Shown here: positions 1-6,767 of the stretch, one piece after another | How positions within the stretch are numbered: the stretch's first letter is position 1 | Layout of the letters: each line of letters begins with the position of its first letter | Assembly (NCBI GenBank): GCA_031428675.1 | Contig: JANOYC010000043.1 | Location: forward strand, 1 to 24,303 | Reading direction: 5' to 3' | Origin: JANOYC01 sp031428675 | GTDB lineage: Bacteria > Actinomycetota > Actinomycetes > Actinomycetales > Microbacteriaceae | Length of the DNA: 24,303 nucleotides | Notes under the pieces: generated by a model | Told to the model about the DNA's origin: nothing | Seen by the model: the letters and a program-made list of their open reading frames with translations, nothing else | The model's database searches: none | Translations under genes and position numbers: made by a program

Positions 1-195
1 CGTGCCGGAAGCAAGAGCCTGTTGCGCGACGATGTCGCGATATCCGCCGTGTGGCTTGGCGATGTGGAGGTCGAGGTCTGCTTCGCGCTTGGCAGTGTCA
101 GCGAGTGCCTGCCATGCGCGCGCCGTCGCGTTCGCGAGCCGAACACCATCGACGGCGGTGAGTTCAGCGTTGGTCAGTTGACCGTTCTTGCTCAT
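1..195 (-). CDS. Probable peptidase M15-like (VanY/D-Ala-D-Ala carboxypeptidase type) protein, N-terminal fragment
   Basis: Reading leftward from the ATG at 193-195, the frame is open for 65 codons and leaves the window, so only the N-terminus is seen. It begins MSKNGQLTNAELTAVDG and ends near the motif GGYRDIVAQQAL. A GGYR-x(3-5)-Q segment after a short helical lead-in resembles M15 peptidases and phage-type endolysins, which cleave D-Ala-containing cross-links of peptidoglycan. The zinc ligands would lie outside the window, so the function is tentative. There is no signal peptide in the visible part, which fits an endolysin-like or non-classically exported protein. A TAGACT -10-like box lies 9 bases before the start on this strand, so the leader would be very short. 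The alternative is an uncharacterised protein. Confidence 0.55.
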   Translation of the reverse strand, partial: MSKNGQLTNAELTAVDGVRLANATARAWQALADTAKREADLDLHIAKPHGGYRDIVAQQALASGT

Positions 196-230
196 GGCGA
201 GCACAGTCTACGACCGCGCACCCTTCCCGT

Positions 231-285
231 CGAGTGAGCAGTTTATGCTCCAAAACCACCTGAATAAGAGCAGAAACATCTCACA
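231..285. repeat. Decayed copy of the 57-bp palindrome found at 786-842
   Basis: The first 14 bases, CGAGTGAGCAGTTT, are identical to the arm of the palindrome at 786-842 (read from the minus strand). The following GCTCC and AAAAC blocks also match, with one base deleted. The far side (about 261-284) matches at roughly 19 of 24 positions but has lost perfect pairing. The TGA stop codon of the leftward gene 281-751 lies inside the right arm, at the same internal position as the stop of the AraC gene in the other copy. Confidence 0.75.
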
Positions 286-751
286 CGGCGGCGGGGGCGG
301 CCGGGTATGGGGGGGCGGGGGCGGCGGCGGGGGCGAGGACCACCACCGGGATCCGGCGGGCAGTGCGAGTCTGGTAGTCCGCATAGTTCTGATGGTCACG
401 CGTGATGCGCCGCCACAGGCGGTCGCGCTCCTCACCCTCTGCGATGTGCGCGACCATGGGCACCGCCTCGCGACCGCCAAGCGCCACCATCACTCGCGGG
501 TTCGCCTTCACATTGAGAAACCACGCCGGATGCGCCGGGTCGCCCCCGCGCGACGCGACGACGACAAGGCGCTCGCCCTCCACCACCGGCGCGGTGAGCA
601 TGAGGGAGCGCGGTCGTCCGCTGCGGCGCCCGGTCGTCGTGAGCTCGAGCACCGGCATCCGTAGCACTGTCCAGCCGACGCGTCCGCCCGTGAGGGCGAT
701 GAGCGCGCGGTGTGTGGCGTTCATTGCGCGGAATAACCGGTCGCTGGGCAT
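281..751 (-). CDS. F420/deazaflavin-type nitroreductase-family protein
   Basis: 156 residues starting MPSDRLFRAMNATHRALIAL. The core TTTGRRSGRPRS followed by ERLVVVASRGG and HPAWFLNVKANPRV is the signature of the small split-barrel family of deazaflavin-dependent nitroreductases (DUF385/F420-dependent). These bind F420H2 or a related flavin and reduce quinones or nitro compounds at the cytoplasmic side of the membrane. I chose the ATG at 751 because it gives the usual family start; the open frame continues to 814 but would then run into a palindromic repeat. The ribosome binding site is weak. The C-terminus is an unusual Ala/Pro-rich tail (PAAAPAPPYPAAPAAV) encoded by a C/G-run region. The gene is monocistronic, sits between two related palindromes and lies downstream of the AraC gene on the same strand. 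Substrate unknown. Confidence 0.8.
   Translation of the reverse strand: MPSDRLFRAMNATHRALIALTGGRVGWTVLRMPVLELTTTGRRSGRPRSLMLTAPVVEGERLVVVASRGGDPAHPAWFLNVKANPRVMVALGGREAVPMVAHIAEGEERDRLWRRITRDHQNYADYQTRTARRIPVVVLAPAAAPAPPYPAAPAAV
286..340. repeat. G-rich low-complexity tract
   Basis: The plus strand carries many G-runs in about 55 bases (GGGGG, GGGGGGG, GGGGG, GGGGG) separated by C, GC or TAT. It encodes the Pro/Ala tail of the nitroreductase-like protein on the minus strand. The pattern has the form of a possible G-quadruplex and is a likely site of slippage or sequencing error. Confidence 0.6.
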
Positions 752-785
752 GAAGGCAGGGTACCCCGCCCGCCAACCCTCCCGC

Positions 786-842
786 CGAGTGAGCAGTTTC
801 GGTTCGTAAAACACCGTTTTAGGAGCCGAAACTGCTCACTCG
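786..842. repeat. 57-bp palindrome with perfect 17-bp arms between nitroreductase and AraC genes
   Basis: The arm CGAGTGAGCAGTTTCGG at 786-802 is the exact reverse complement of 826-842. Pairing resumes inside: 807-812 pairs with 816-821 around a 3-base loop, so the hairpin is almost continuous, with one G-G mismatch and one G-T. There is no T-run, so it is not a textbook intrinsic terminator, but it lies at the 3' end of the AraC gene and could end or stabilise its transcript. The stop codon of that gene (836-838) lies inside the right arm. A degenerate copy lies at 231-285, suggesting a dispersed intergenic element. Confidence 0.85.
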
Positions 843-1825
843 ACGGAGGGAGGCGGGGCGGGGGCGGTTAGGCCGAGGCTCATCATCGGGATCTCCGGCT
901 TTGAGCCGGGTGGCAGGTTGCGGTAGGCGCTCGGCGTCATATTCATCTCGGCGAGGAACTGGCGATTGAAATTGGCCAGGTTGTCGTACCCCACTGCAGA
1001 ACTGACGAGAAAAATCGACTGGTCGGTGTCGTCGAGCAATCGGCACGCATTGGCGATCCGGAGCTTGCGCACGACGTCGCTGAAATTGAATCCGCTCGCC
1101 TTTTTGAAGTACTTCGAGAACGTCGATTCCGACATCAACGCCTTGCGCGCGGCTTCCGACATCCGGATCTTCGACGACAGATTGTCGAAGATGTAGGCCA
1201 GTCCGGCCTCGACCGCGGTCTTGGCGTTGCTGTCGGTTGGCGACGCGAACCATTCGCTCGCGATGAGTTGCTTGTCGATTGCTGGCGCGCGCGCCATCAC
1301 GGCGAACAGAGCAACCAAGTGCGCCATCCGCATGGCTCCGGTGGTCTGCCGGACCGCTTCGATCTCTTCTGCCGCTCGGATGACGGTGTCCCCCGAAAAC
1401 ACGATTCCTCGGCTGGCTTCCGACAAGAGCGGAGTTACCTCCGCAAGCTCGGGCATGGCCATCACACAGTTGTCCCACCACTTCGCGTCGAACTGGATGA
1501 CGGCGTCGCGATTCTGGATGATTTCGCTAGGCGCGAGGTCACTCATCCAATCGTGGGGCAGGTTCGACCCGATCAGTGCGACGTGACCCGGACCGAAGGT
1601 GCCAACCCGATCGCCGATGATGAAGCTCCCCGTGCTTCGTCGGATGAGGTGGATCTCGAACTCGGGATGGTGGTTCCAGTGCGCAATGCCGGCCGGGTAG
1701 TCGTGGTCGAGAGTTCGGATCGACGAGTTGGGCAGCAGCGGGATGACTTCCCGCGACGGAGGTGTGCCCAAGAACTGACGCGCGGTCTCGGCGGGATCGT
1801 CATACTCGATAGGTAACGGTTTCAT
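836..1825 (-). CDS. AraC-family transcriptional regulator of the polyol locus
   Basis: 329 residues. The N-terminal half has a cupin-like sensor with AHWNHHPEFEIHLI (near residue 50) and FGPGHVALIGSNLPH, typical of AraC proteins that sense sugars. The last third is a double helix-turn-helix, including MSESTFSKYFKKASGFNFSD and a second helix region ending FNRQFLAEMNMTPSAYR, the usual AraC C-terminal consensus. The start ATG at 1825 has AAGGAAG at 1833-1839 on this strand, 7 bases away. It is divergent from the ABC-transport/dehydrogenase operon starting at 2115 with 289 bases between, so it most likely activates that operon in response to a polyol. The end of the gene runs into a palindrome that provides its stop codon. 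Family call secure; inducer is inferred. Confidence 0.9.
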   Translation of the reverse strand: MKPLPIEYDDPAETARQFLGTPPSREVIPLLPNSSIRTLDHDYPAGIAHWNHHPEFEIHLIRRSTGSFIIGDRVGTFGPGHVALIGSNLPHDWMSDLAPSEIIQNRDAVIQFDAKWWDNCVMAMPELAEVTPLLSEASRGIVFSGDTVIRAAEEIEAVRQTTGAMRMAHLVALFAVMARAPAIDKQLIASEWFASPTDSNAKTAVEAGLAYIFDNLSSKIRMSEAARKALMSESTFSKYFKKASGFNFSDVVRKLRIANACRLLDDTDQSIFLVSSAVGYDNLANFNRQFLAEMNMTPSAYRNLPPGSKPEIPMMSLGLTAPAPPPSVE

Positions 1826-2114
1826 TACGCGGCTTCCTTGCCTCGGGCCTCCCGGCGTTGATTATTCAACCATCAAAGCTCGCGGAGGCCCGCCAATCGG
1901 AAAAAAAGTATCAGAACGGCACGCCAAAGCTAGTTTCGGTCATTTGTCAACGGGCGTACGGTGAAGTCACAGCGGAACCGAGACACCGCGGAATCTGAAT
2001 CCGCACTCGCCCGCAGAGGGGCCGTTACCACGGCCTCGTCTCCCGTGCCTCAGGCACGCCTTTGGCGTGCCGCGGGGCGCACCACGAGTAAGCAATGACA
2101 ACAAAGGAGTATCA
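1826..2114. promoter_or_regulatory. Divergent control region between AraC gene and polyol operon
   Basis: This 289-base region contains no gene. Visible elements are an imperfect palindrome GTTGATTATTCAAC at 1857-1870, an A-run at about 1901-1907, and the 11-mer GGCACGCCAAA at 1918-1928, which recurs inverted at 2061-2071. I see no convincing -35/-10 pair for either direction. The repeated 11-mer and the 1857 palindrome are the best candidates for AraC binding sites. The operon start has a good AAAGGAG ribosome site just before 2115. Confidence 0.5.
2053..2071. promoter_or_regulatory. 8-bp stem, 3-base loop hairpin upstream of the binding-protein gene
   Basis: GGCACGCC at 2053-2060, loop TTT, GGCGTGCC at 2064-2071, ending 43 bases before the ATG at 2115. 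It contains an inverted copy of the 11-mer at 1918-1928. It could be an operator or a 5' leader stem-loop; there is no T-run after it. Confidence 0.5.
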
Positions 2115-3461
2115 ATGCTGGTCAAGAATCGCGCCATTGGGCTGGGGGCGGGACTGCTCGTCTCGGCACTCGCGCTCACCGGTTGCACCGCGCCGGGCAG
2201 CTCAGGTGGTGACGGGGGCGCCGTCACTCTTACGCTCGCGACGGTGAACAACCCGCAGATGAAGGACATGGAGGAGCTCAAGGGCGAATTCGAGTCCGCG
2301 TACCCCGACATCAAGATCAACTTCGTGCAGATGGAGGAGGGTGACCTCCGCGCCGCTGTCACGAACGATGTCGCGTCGGGCGCCGGACAGTACGACATCG
2401 TCACCGTCGGTGCCTATGAGGTTCCGCAGTGGGGAGAGCTCGGCTGGCTGGTCGACCTCACCGATGCGCTCGCCTCCGACGCCGAGTACGACGTCGACGA
2501 CCTGCTTCCGGCCGTGCGCACCGCGCTGACGGTCGATGACAAGCAGTACGCGGTTCCGTTCTACGGTGAGTCGTCGATTTTGATGTACAACAAGGAGATG
2601 TTCGACGCCGCGGGGTTGACGATGCCGAACAACCCGACGTGGCAGGAAGTCGCGGAGTTCGCGAAGACCCTGAACACGCCGGATCACGCCGGGATCTGTC
2701 TTCGTGGCAAGCCGGGCTGGGGCGACTTGTTCGCTCCGCTGACCACGGTCGTTCAGACCTTCGGCGGCAACTGGTACGACATGGACTGGAATGCCCAGGT
2801 GAACTCACCGAAGTTCGTCGAGGGTGTGCAGTTCTACGTCGACCTGCTGAAGGAAGCCGGCGAAGCCGACCCCGTGTCGGTGAGCTTCACGGAGTGCCTC
2901 AACCTGGTCAGCCAGGAGAAGGTCGCCATGTGGTACGACGCTTCCGTCGCAGCTTCGATCCTCGAAGACCCGAACGCTTCCGCGGTCGCCGGCAAGATGG
3001 CCTATGCTCACGCTCCGGTCGTCGAGACGGATGAGTCCGGTTGGCTCTGGTCGTGGAACCTCGCGATCCCGACGACCACGAAGAACGTCGAAGAGGCGAC
3101 GACCTTCGTGAAGTGGGCGACGAGCAAGGAGTACCAGCAGATCGTTGGCGAGACCCTCGGTTGGACCCGCGTTCCCCCGGGAGCCCGCATGTCGACCTAC
3201 GAGATCCCGGAATACAAGGAAGCAGCGGCTGCCTTCGCCCCGATCACTCTCGAGGTCATGCAGGCCGTCGATCCGAAGCAGCCGGGCGTTGACCCGCAGC
3301 CGTGGGTTGGCGTTCAGTACGTGACGATCCCTGAGTTCCAGGATGTCGGAAACCAGGTTGCCCAGTTGGTCGCTGACGCGATCGCCGGTCGCACGACCGT
3401 GCAAGAAGCGCTGGATGCTGGGCAGAAGATCGCCCAAGCTGCCGGCGAGAAGCAGAAGTAA
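2115..3461 (+). CDS. ABC transporter substrate-binding lipoprotein (family 1, sorbitol/mannitol-type)
   Basis: 448 residues. The signal peptide has a basic start (MLVKNR), a hydrophobic core and the lipobox LTGC at residues 21-24, so the mature protein is anchored to the outer face of the membrane by Cys24. The body has the family 1 solute-binding layout: VTLTLATVNN near the start, a hinge region, YAVPFYGESSILMYNKEMFDAAG (the usual N-lobe motif) and later a WSWNLAIP/VKWATSKEYQ segment. The ATG at 2115 is preceded by AAAGGAG 6 bases away; an upstream in-frame ATG at 2067 lies in a hairpin region and lacks a signal. It is the first gene of the operon, followed by two permeases and three polyol-type dehydrogenases, which point to a sugar alcohol ligand. 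Ligand identity is inferred. Confidence 0.9.
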   Translation: MLVKNRAIGLGAGLLVSALALTGCTAPGSSGGDGGAVTLTLATVNNPQMKDMEELKGEFESAYPDIKINFVQMEEGDLRAAVTNDVASGAGQYDIVTVGAYEVPQWGELGWLVDLTDALASDAEYDVDDLLPAVRTALTVDDKQYAVPFYGESSILMYNKEMFDAAGLTMPNNPTWQEVAEFAKTLNTPDHAGICLRGKPGWGDLFAPLTTVVQTFGGNWYDMDWNAQVNSPKFVEGVQFYVDLLKEAGEADPVSVSFTECLNLVSQEKVAMWYDASVAASILEDPNASAVAGKMAYAHAPVVETDESGWLWSWNLAIPTTTKNVEEATTFVKWATSKEYQQIVGETLGWTRVPPGARMSTYEIPEYKEAAAAFAPITLEVMQAVDPKQPGVDPQPWVGVQYVTIPEFQDVGNQVAQLVADAIAGRTTVQEALDAGQKIAQAAGEKQK

Positions 3462-3467
3462 CCATCC

Positions 3468-3509
3468 GTGAGCGTGGGGCCAGCCGGAGGGGCTGGCCCC
3501 ACGACTCAC
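3468..3509 (+). promoter_or_regulatory. Strong intercistronic stem-loop between binding-protein and permease genes
   Basis: GTGGGGCCAGCC at 3474-3485 pairs perfectly with 3491-3502 around the loop GGAGG. The stem extends by C3473-G3503 and, after a single bulged A3504, by GTGAG at 3468-3472 with CTCAC at 3505-3509. That makes an 18-bp helix starting 7 bases after the stop codon. There is no T-run. Similar stem-loops after binding-protein genes are known to protect the upstream mRNA and reduce expression of the downstream membrane genes. Confidence 0.8.
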
Positions 3510-3530
3510 CTCAACGGCGAGGAAGAAGAC

Positions 3531-4463
3531 ATGACAGTAACGGCACCGCCCCCTGTGGGCATCGATCCGATGAGCCTCCCGGCCGTCGCGCAGAAGAGGA
3601 AAGCACGGGTTGCTCGTCGGCTGGTGATGCCGGCTCTCATCTTCTCCATTATCTTGACGCAGATTCCGTTCCTTCTCGCGATCGTGTTCTCGACGTTGAA
3701 TTGGAATCAGTTGCGGCCGGATCGCATCCAGTTCAACTGGTTCGCGAATTACCTGGTGGTGTTCACCGGTCCGGACTTTCTGCCCTCGTTGATCTCGACG
3801 GTCACGATCACCGGGTCGTCGGTGATCTTGTCGCTCCTGTTCGGGTTGGTGTTCGCTCTGCTGCTGGACCGCTCGTTCCGGGGTCAGGCGCTCGCCCGAA
3901 CCTTGGTGATCACCCCGTTCCTGGTGATGCCCGCGGCTGCGGCGTTGATCTGGAAGTGGTCGATGCTCGACGCGAACGTCGGCATGGTCAACTGGGCGTT
4001 GGAGCTAGTTGGTCTTCCCGCGGTCGCGTGGAACACCGAGTTCCCGATCGTCACGGTCATCATGATGCTCACTTGGCAGTACACGCCGTTCTTTATGCTG
4101 ATCCTGCTCGCTGGCCTGCAGAGCCAGAGCCGCGAGGTTCTCGAAGCAGCATCCGTCGATGGTGCTGGTCCGGTGCGCACATTCCAGTGGATGACGCTCC
4201 CGCACTTGCGCCAATACATCGAGATTGCGACCCTGCTCGGCTCGATCATGATGCTGCAGGTGTTCGACCCGATCGCGATCATGACCAAGGGCACCGGCGG
4301 CACGAAAACGCTGTCGTACCTCTTATATGAGCGCGCGTTCATCGGCCTGGACGTCGGCGAAGCGGCCGCGTTCGGTGTCGTCACCGTTGTGCTGACGATC
4401 GTCACGACGACGATCATCCTGCGTAGCCTGTTCTCGGTATTCATCGAAGGAGGGAAGCGCTGA
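3531..4463 (+). CDS. ABC sugar-alcohol transporter permease, MalF/UgpA type
   Basis: 310 residues with about six membrane segments. The first (around residues 31-52) follows a basic cytoplasmic lead, and a large set follows from LISTVTITGSSVILSLLFGLV onward. The ABC permease EAA loop that contacts the ATPase is EAASVDGA at 205-212, followed by FQWMTLPHL. I chose ATG 3531 because GAGGAAG precedes it at a good distance; a GTG at 3468 in the same frame would place the N-terminus inside the stem-loop. The stop overlaps the start of the next permease by one base. Together the two permeases form the inner-membrane channel. The ATPase is not encoded in the operon. Confidence 0.9.
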   Translation: MTVTAPPPVGIDPMSLPAVAQKRKARVARRLVMPALIFSIILTQIPFLLAIVFSTLNWNQLRPDRIQFNWFANYLVVFTGPDFLPSLISTVTITGSSVILSLLFGLVFALLLDRSFRGQALARTLVITPFLVMPAAAALIWKWSMLDANVGMVNWALELVGLPAVAWNTEFPIVTVIMMLTWQYTPFFMLILLAGLQSQSREVLEAASVDGAGPVRTFQWMTLPHLRQYIEIATLLGSIMMLQVFDPIAIMTKGTGGTKTLSYLLYERAFIGLDVGEAAAFGVVTVVLTIVTTTIILRSLFSVFIEGGKR

Positions 4464-5275
4464 TGCGTTCTCTGCGAAGCACTCTGATCACCACGTTCAC
4501 CTGGATCCTCGTTGCCTTGTTCTTCTTCCCGATCCTGTGGATGGTGTTCACCGCGTTCAAGTCGGAAGCCGACGCGGGATCCATCCCACCGAAGTTCATC
4601 GTCGATCTGACCCTGCAGCAGTTCGAGGCCGTGTTCAACCGCGGTATGGGTTACTACTTGCTGCAATCGACTCTCGCGAGTGTCGGGTCGACCCTGATCG
4701 TGCTGGCGCTGGCGATCCCGGCGGCCTACGGGTTGAGCATCCGTCCGATCAAGAAGGTGCAGGATGTGCTGTTCTTCTTCATCTCGACCCGGTTCATGCC
4801 GGTCGCGGCGATCATCCTGCCGCTGTTCCTGATCCTGAAGACCATCGGCGGACTCGACAACATCGTCACCCTCGTGCTGCTCTACACGGCGATCAACCTG
4901 CCGATCGCAATCTGGATGATGCGTTCGTTCTTCTCCGAGGTTCCGTTGGAGATCATCGAGGCAGCGCAGATCGATGGGGCGAACTTGCGCACCGAACTGG
5001 TTCGCGTGGTGCTCCCGATCGTGCTTCCCGGCATCGCCGCGGTCGCGCTGATCAGCTTCATCTTCGCCTGGAACGAGTACTTCATCGCCACGCTCGTCAC
5101 CACCGTTAACGCCCGCACCACACCACCGTTCCTGGTGAGCTTCGTTGACGGTCGCGGACAGTTCCTCGCGGTACTCTCCGCCGCATCCACCCTCGCCGTA
5201 CTCCCGGTCGTCATCGCCGGCTGGGCCGCGCAGAAGCAACTCGTCCGCGGACTCGCCATGGGAGCCGTCAAATGA
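4463..5275 (+). CDS. ABC sugar-alcohol transporter permease, MalG/UgpE type
   Basis: 270 residues, about six transmembrane helices, starting MRSLRSTLITTFTWILVALF. The EAA loop EAAQIDGA lies at residues 166-173, followed by VVLPIVLPGIAAVALISFIFAWNEY in pieces typical of MalG-type subunits (the FxFxWNEY segment is a family mark). The ATG overlaps the TGA of the upstream permease by one base and the gene's own end overlaps the next start by four bases (ATGA), so translation is coupled. Partner of the 3531-4463 permease in a polyol importer. Confidence 0.9.
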   Translation: MRSLRSTLITTFTWILVALFFFPILWMVFTAFKSEADAGSIPPKFIVDLTLQQFEAVFNRGMGYYLLQSTLASVGSTLIVLALAIPAAYGLSIRPIKKVQDVLFFFISTRFMPVAAIILPLFLILKTIGGLDNIVTLVLLYTAINLPIAIWMMRSFFSEVPLEIIEAAQIDGANLRTELVRVVLPIVLPGIAAVALISFIFAWNEYFIATLVTTVNARTTPPFLVSFVDGRGQFLAVLSAASTLAVLPVVIAGWAAQKQLVRGLAMGAVK

Positions 5276-6759
5276 GTCTGTCAACCGCAACGCTGGATGC
5301 GCTTCCCGACGAGGTGGCGCGGCCGCGCTACGACCGCTCGGTGCTCACGGCGGGAATCGTGCACATCGGGGTGGGGGGCTTCCACCGCGCCCACCAGGCG
5401 ATGGCGCTCGATTCGCTGATGAATGCCGGACTAGCGGCGGATTGGGCGATCTGCGGAGTTGGGCTTTTGCCCGGCGACCAGAAACTCCAGACGGTGTTCG
5501 AGCAGCAGGATTGTCTGTATTCGCTCGTGGTGAAGCATCCGGACGGGCGGCGGGAAGTGTCGGTGATTGGAAGCATCATCGAGTATCTCTTCGCCCCCGC
5601 CGATCCGGAGGCCGTGATCGAGAAGATGGCCAGTCGCGACATTCGGATCGTCTCGCTCACCATCACCGAGGGCGGCTACAACGTCGACGTCAATGGCGAA
5701 TTCGATCGGCGTAATCCGGCCGTCGAGCGCGACCTTGCGCCAGGAGCCGTCCCGACGACCTCGTTCGGCTTCGTAACGGAAGCGCTGCGGCGTCGACGGG
5801 AGCGCGGCATCGCGCCGTTCACGATCATGTCGTGCGACAACATCCAAGGAAATGGACACGTCGCTGAGCGGATGTTCACGGCGTTCGCACTGCTGAAGGA
5901 TGCCGATCTGGGCGCGTGGATCGCGGAGAACGTGACGTTTCCGAACACGATGGTTGACCGCATTACGCCGGTCACGTCACCAGCGGACATCGCCGAGGTT
6001 GCGGAACTCACGGGCGTCGCCGACGCGTGGCCGGTGGTGTGCGAGCCATTCTTCCAGTGGGTCATCGAAGACAATTTTCCGCTTGGGCGACCGCCGTTCG
6101 AACAGGCCGGTGCGCAACTTGTTGCCGATGTCGAACCCTACGAACTCATGAAACTGCGGTTGCTGAACGCAAGTCACCAAGGCATGTGCTACTTCGGATA
6201 CCTCAGCGGCTACCGCTTCGCCCACGAGGCGATGGCTGACGCCGCGATCCGCACCTTCCTGCGCCGCTACATGGATGAGGAGGGAACGCCGACGCTCAAG
6301 TCGGTGCCCGGAATCGATCTCGACGAATACAAGCAGACACTGATCGAACGCTTCTCCAACCCAGAGGTTCGGGATACGCTTGCCCGCTTGTGCGCGGAAT
6401 CTTCCGACCGCATTCCGAAGTGGTTGCTCCCGGTCATCCGCGAACAGCTTGATAGCGGCGGCGAGATCGAGTGCTCCGCGGCTATTGTAGCCAGCTGGGC
6501 CAGGTATGACGAGGGCACCGACGAGAAGGGTGAGGAGATCGTGGTCGTTGATGCGCTCCGCGACGAGCTGGTCGCGATCGCCCAGACACAGCGCACCGAC
6601 GAACTCGCGTTCATCCGCAACCGCAAGCTCTTCGGCGACCTGTGTGAGAATGCCCGTTTCGTGGATGCGTACCTCGCCGCGCTCCGGTCGCTCTTCGTCG
6701 AGGGCGCCCACGCTACAGTCATCCGATACGCGCACCCCGCGCGCGCCGAAGCGAAGTGA
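5272..6759 (+). CDS. Mannitol dehydrogenase-family polyol dehydrogenase
   Basis: 495 residues, the usual length for polyol-specific long-chain dehydrogenases (mannitol 2-dehydrogenase, D-arabinitol 4-dehydrogenase, fructuronate reductase). The NAD-binding signature GVGGFHRAHQ is at 33-42. The catalytic block KLRLLNASH runs from Lys294 through Asn299 to His302, the Lys/Asn/His set known for mannitol 2-dehydrogenase, spaced as in the family. The likely reaction is oxidation of a hexitol or pentitol to the ketose in the cytoplasm with NAD+. It is coupled to the upstream permease by an ATGA overlap, which makes imported polyol the likely substrate. I cannot tell mannitol from arabinitol or sorbitol by sequence alone. 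Confidence 0.9.
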   Translation: MSLSTATLDALPDEVARPRYDRSVLTAGIVHIGVGGFHRAHQAMALDSLMNAGLAADWAICGVGLLPGDQKLQTVFEQQDCLYSLVVKHPDGRREVSVIGSIIEYLFAPADPEAVIEKMASRDIRIVSLTITEGGYNVDVNGEFDRRNPAVERDLAPGAVPTTSFGFVTEALRRRRERGIAPFTIMSCDNIQGNGHVAERMFTAFALLKDADLGAWIAENVTFPNTMVDRITPVTSPADIAEVAELTGVADAWPVVCEPFFQWVIEDNFPLGRPPFEQAGAQLVADVEPYELMKLRLLNASHQGMCYFGYLSGYRFAHEAMADAAIRTFLRRYMDEEGTPTLKSVPGIDLDEYKQTLIERFSNPEVRDTLARLCAESSDRIPKWLLPVIREQLDSGGEIECSAAIVASWARYDEGTDEKGEEIVVVDALRDELVAIAQTQRTDELAFIRNRKLFGDLCENARFVDAYLAALRSLFVEGAHATVIRYAHPARAEAK

Positions 6760-6767
6760 GGGACGTC

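Noticed and set aside
752..814. Extension of the nitroreductase-like gene upstream to 814
   Set aside because: The added residues come from the palindrome and the family normally starts near MPSDRLFR; no ribosome site at 814.
786..842. Insertion sequence or transposon end at the palindrome
   Set aside because: No transposase is near, no target duplication is seen around the copies, and the element is only 57 bp; a dispersed palindromic repeat fits better.
3884..5290. A 468-codon open frame on the minus strand across the two permease genes
   Set aside because: It is the antisense shadow of two clear ABC permeases with EAA loops; its translation is low-complexity Asp/Arg/Glu/Gln text without family features, as expected from high-GC third-position bias.
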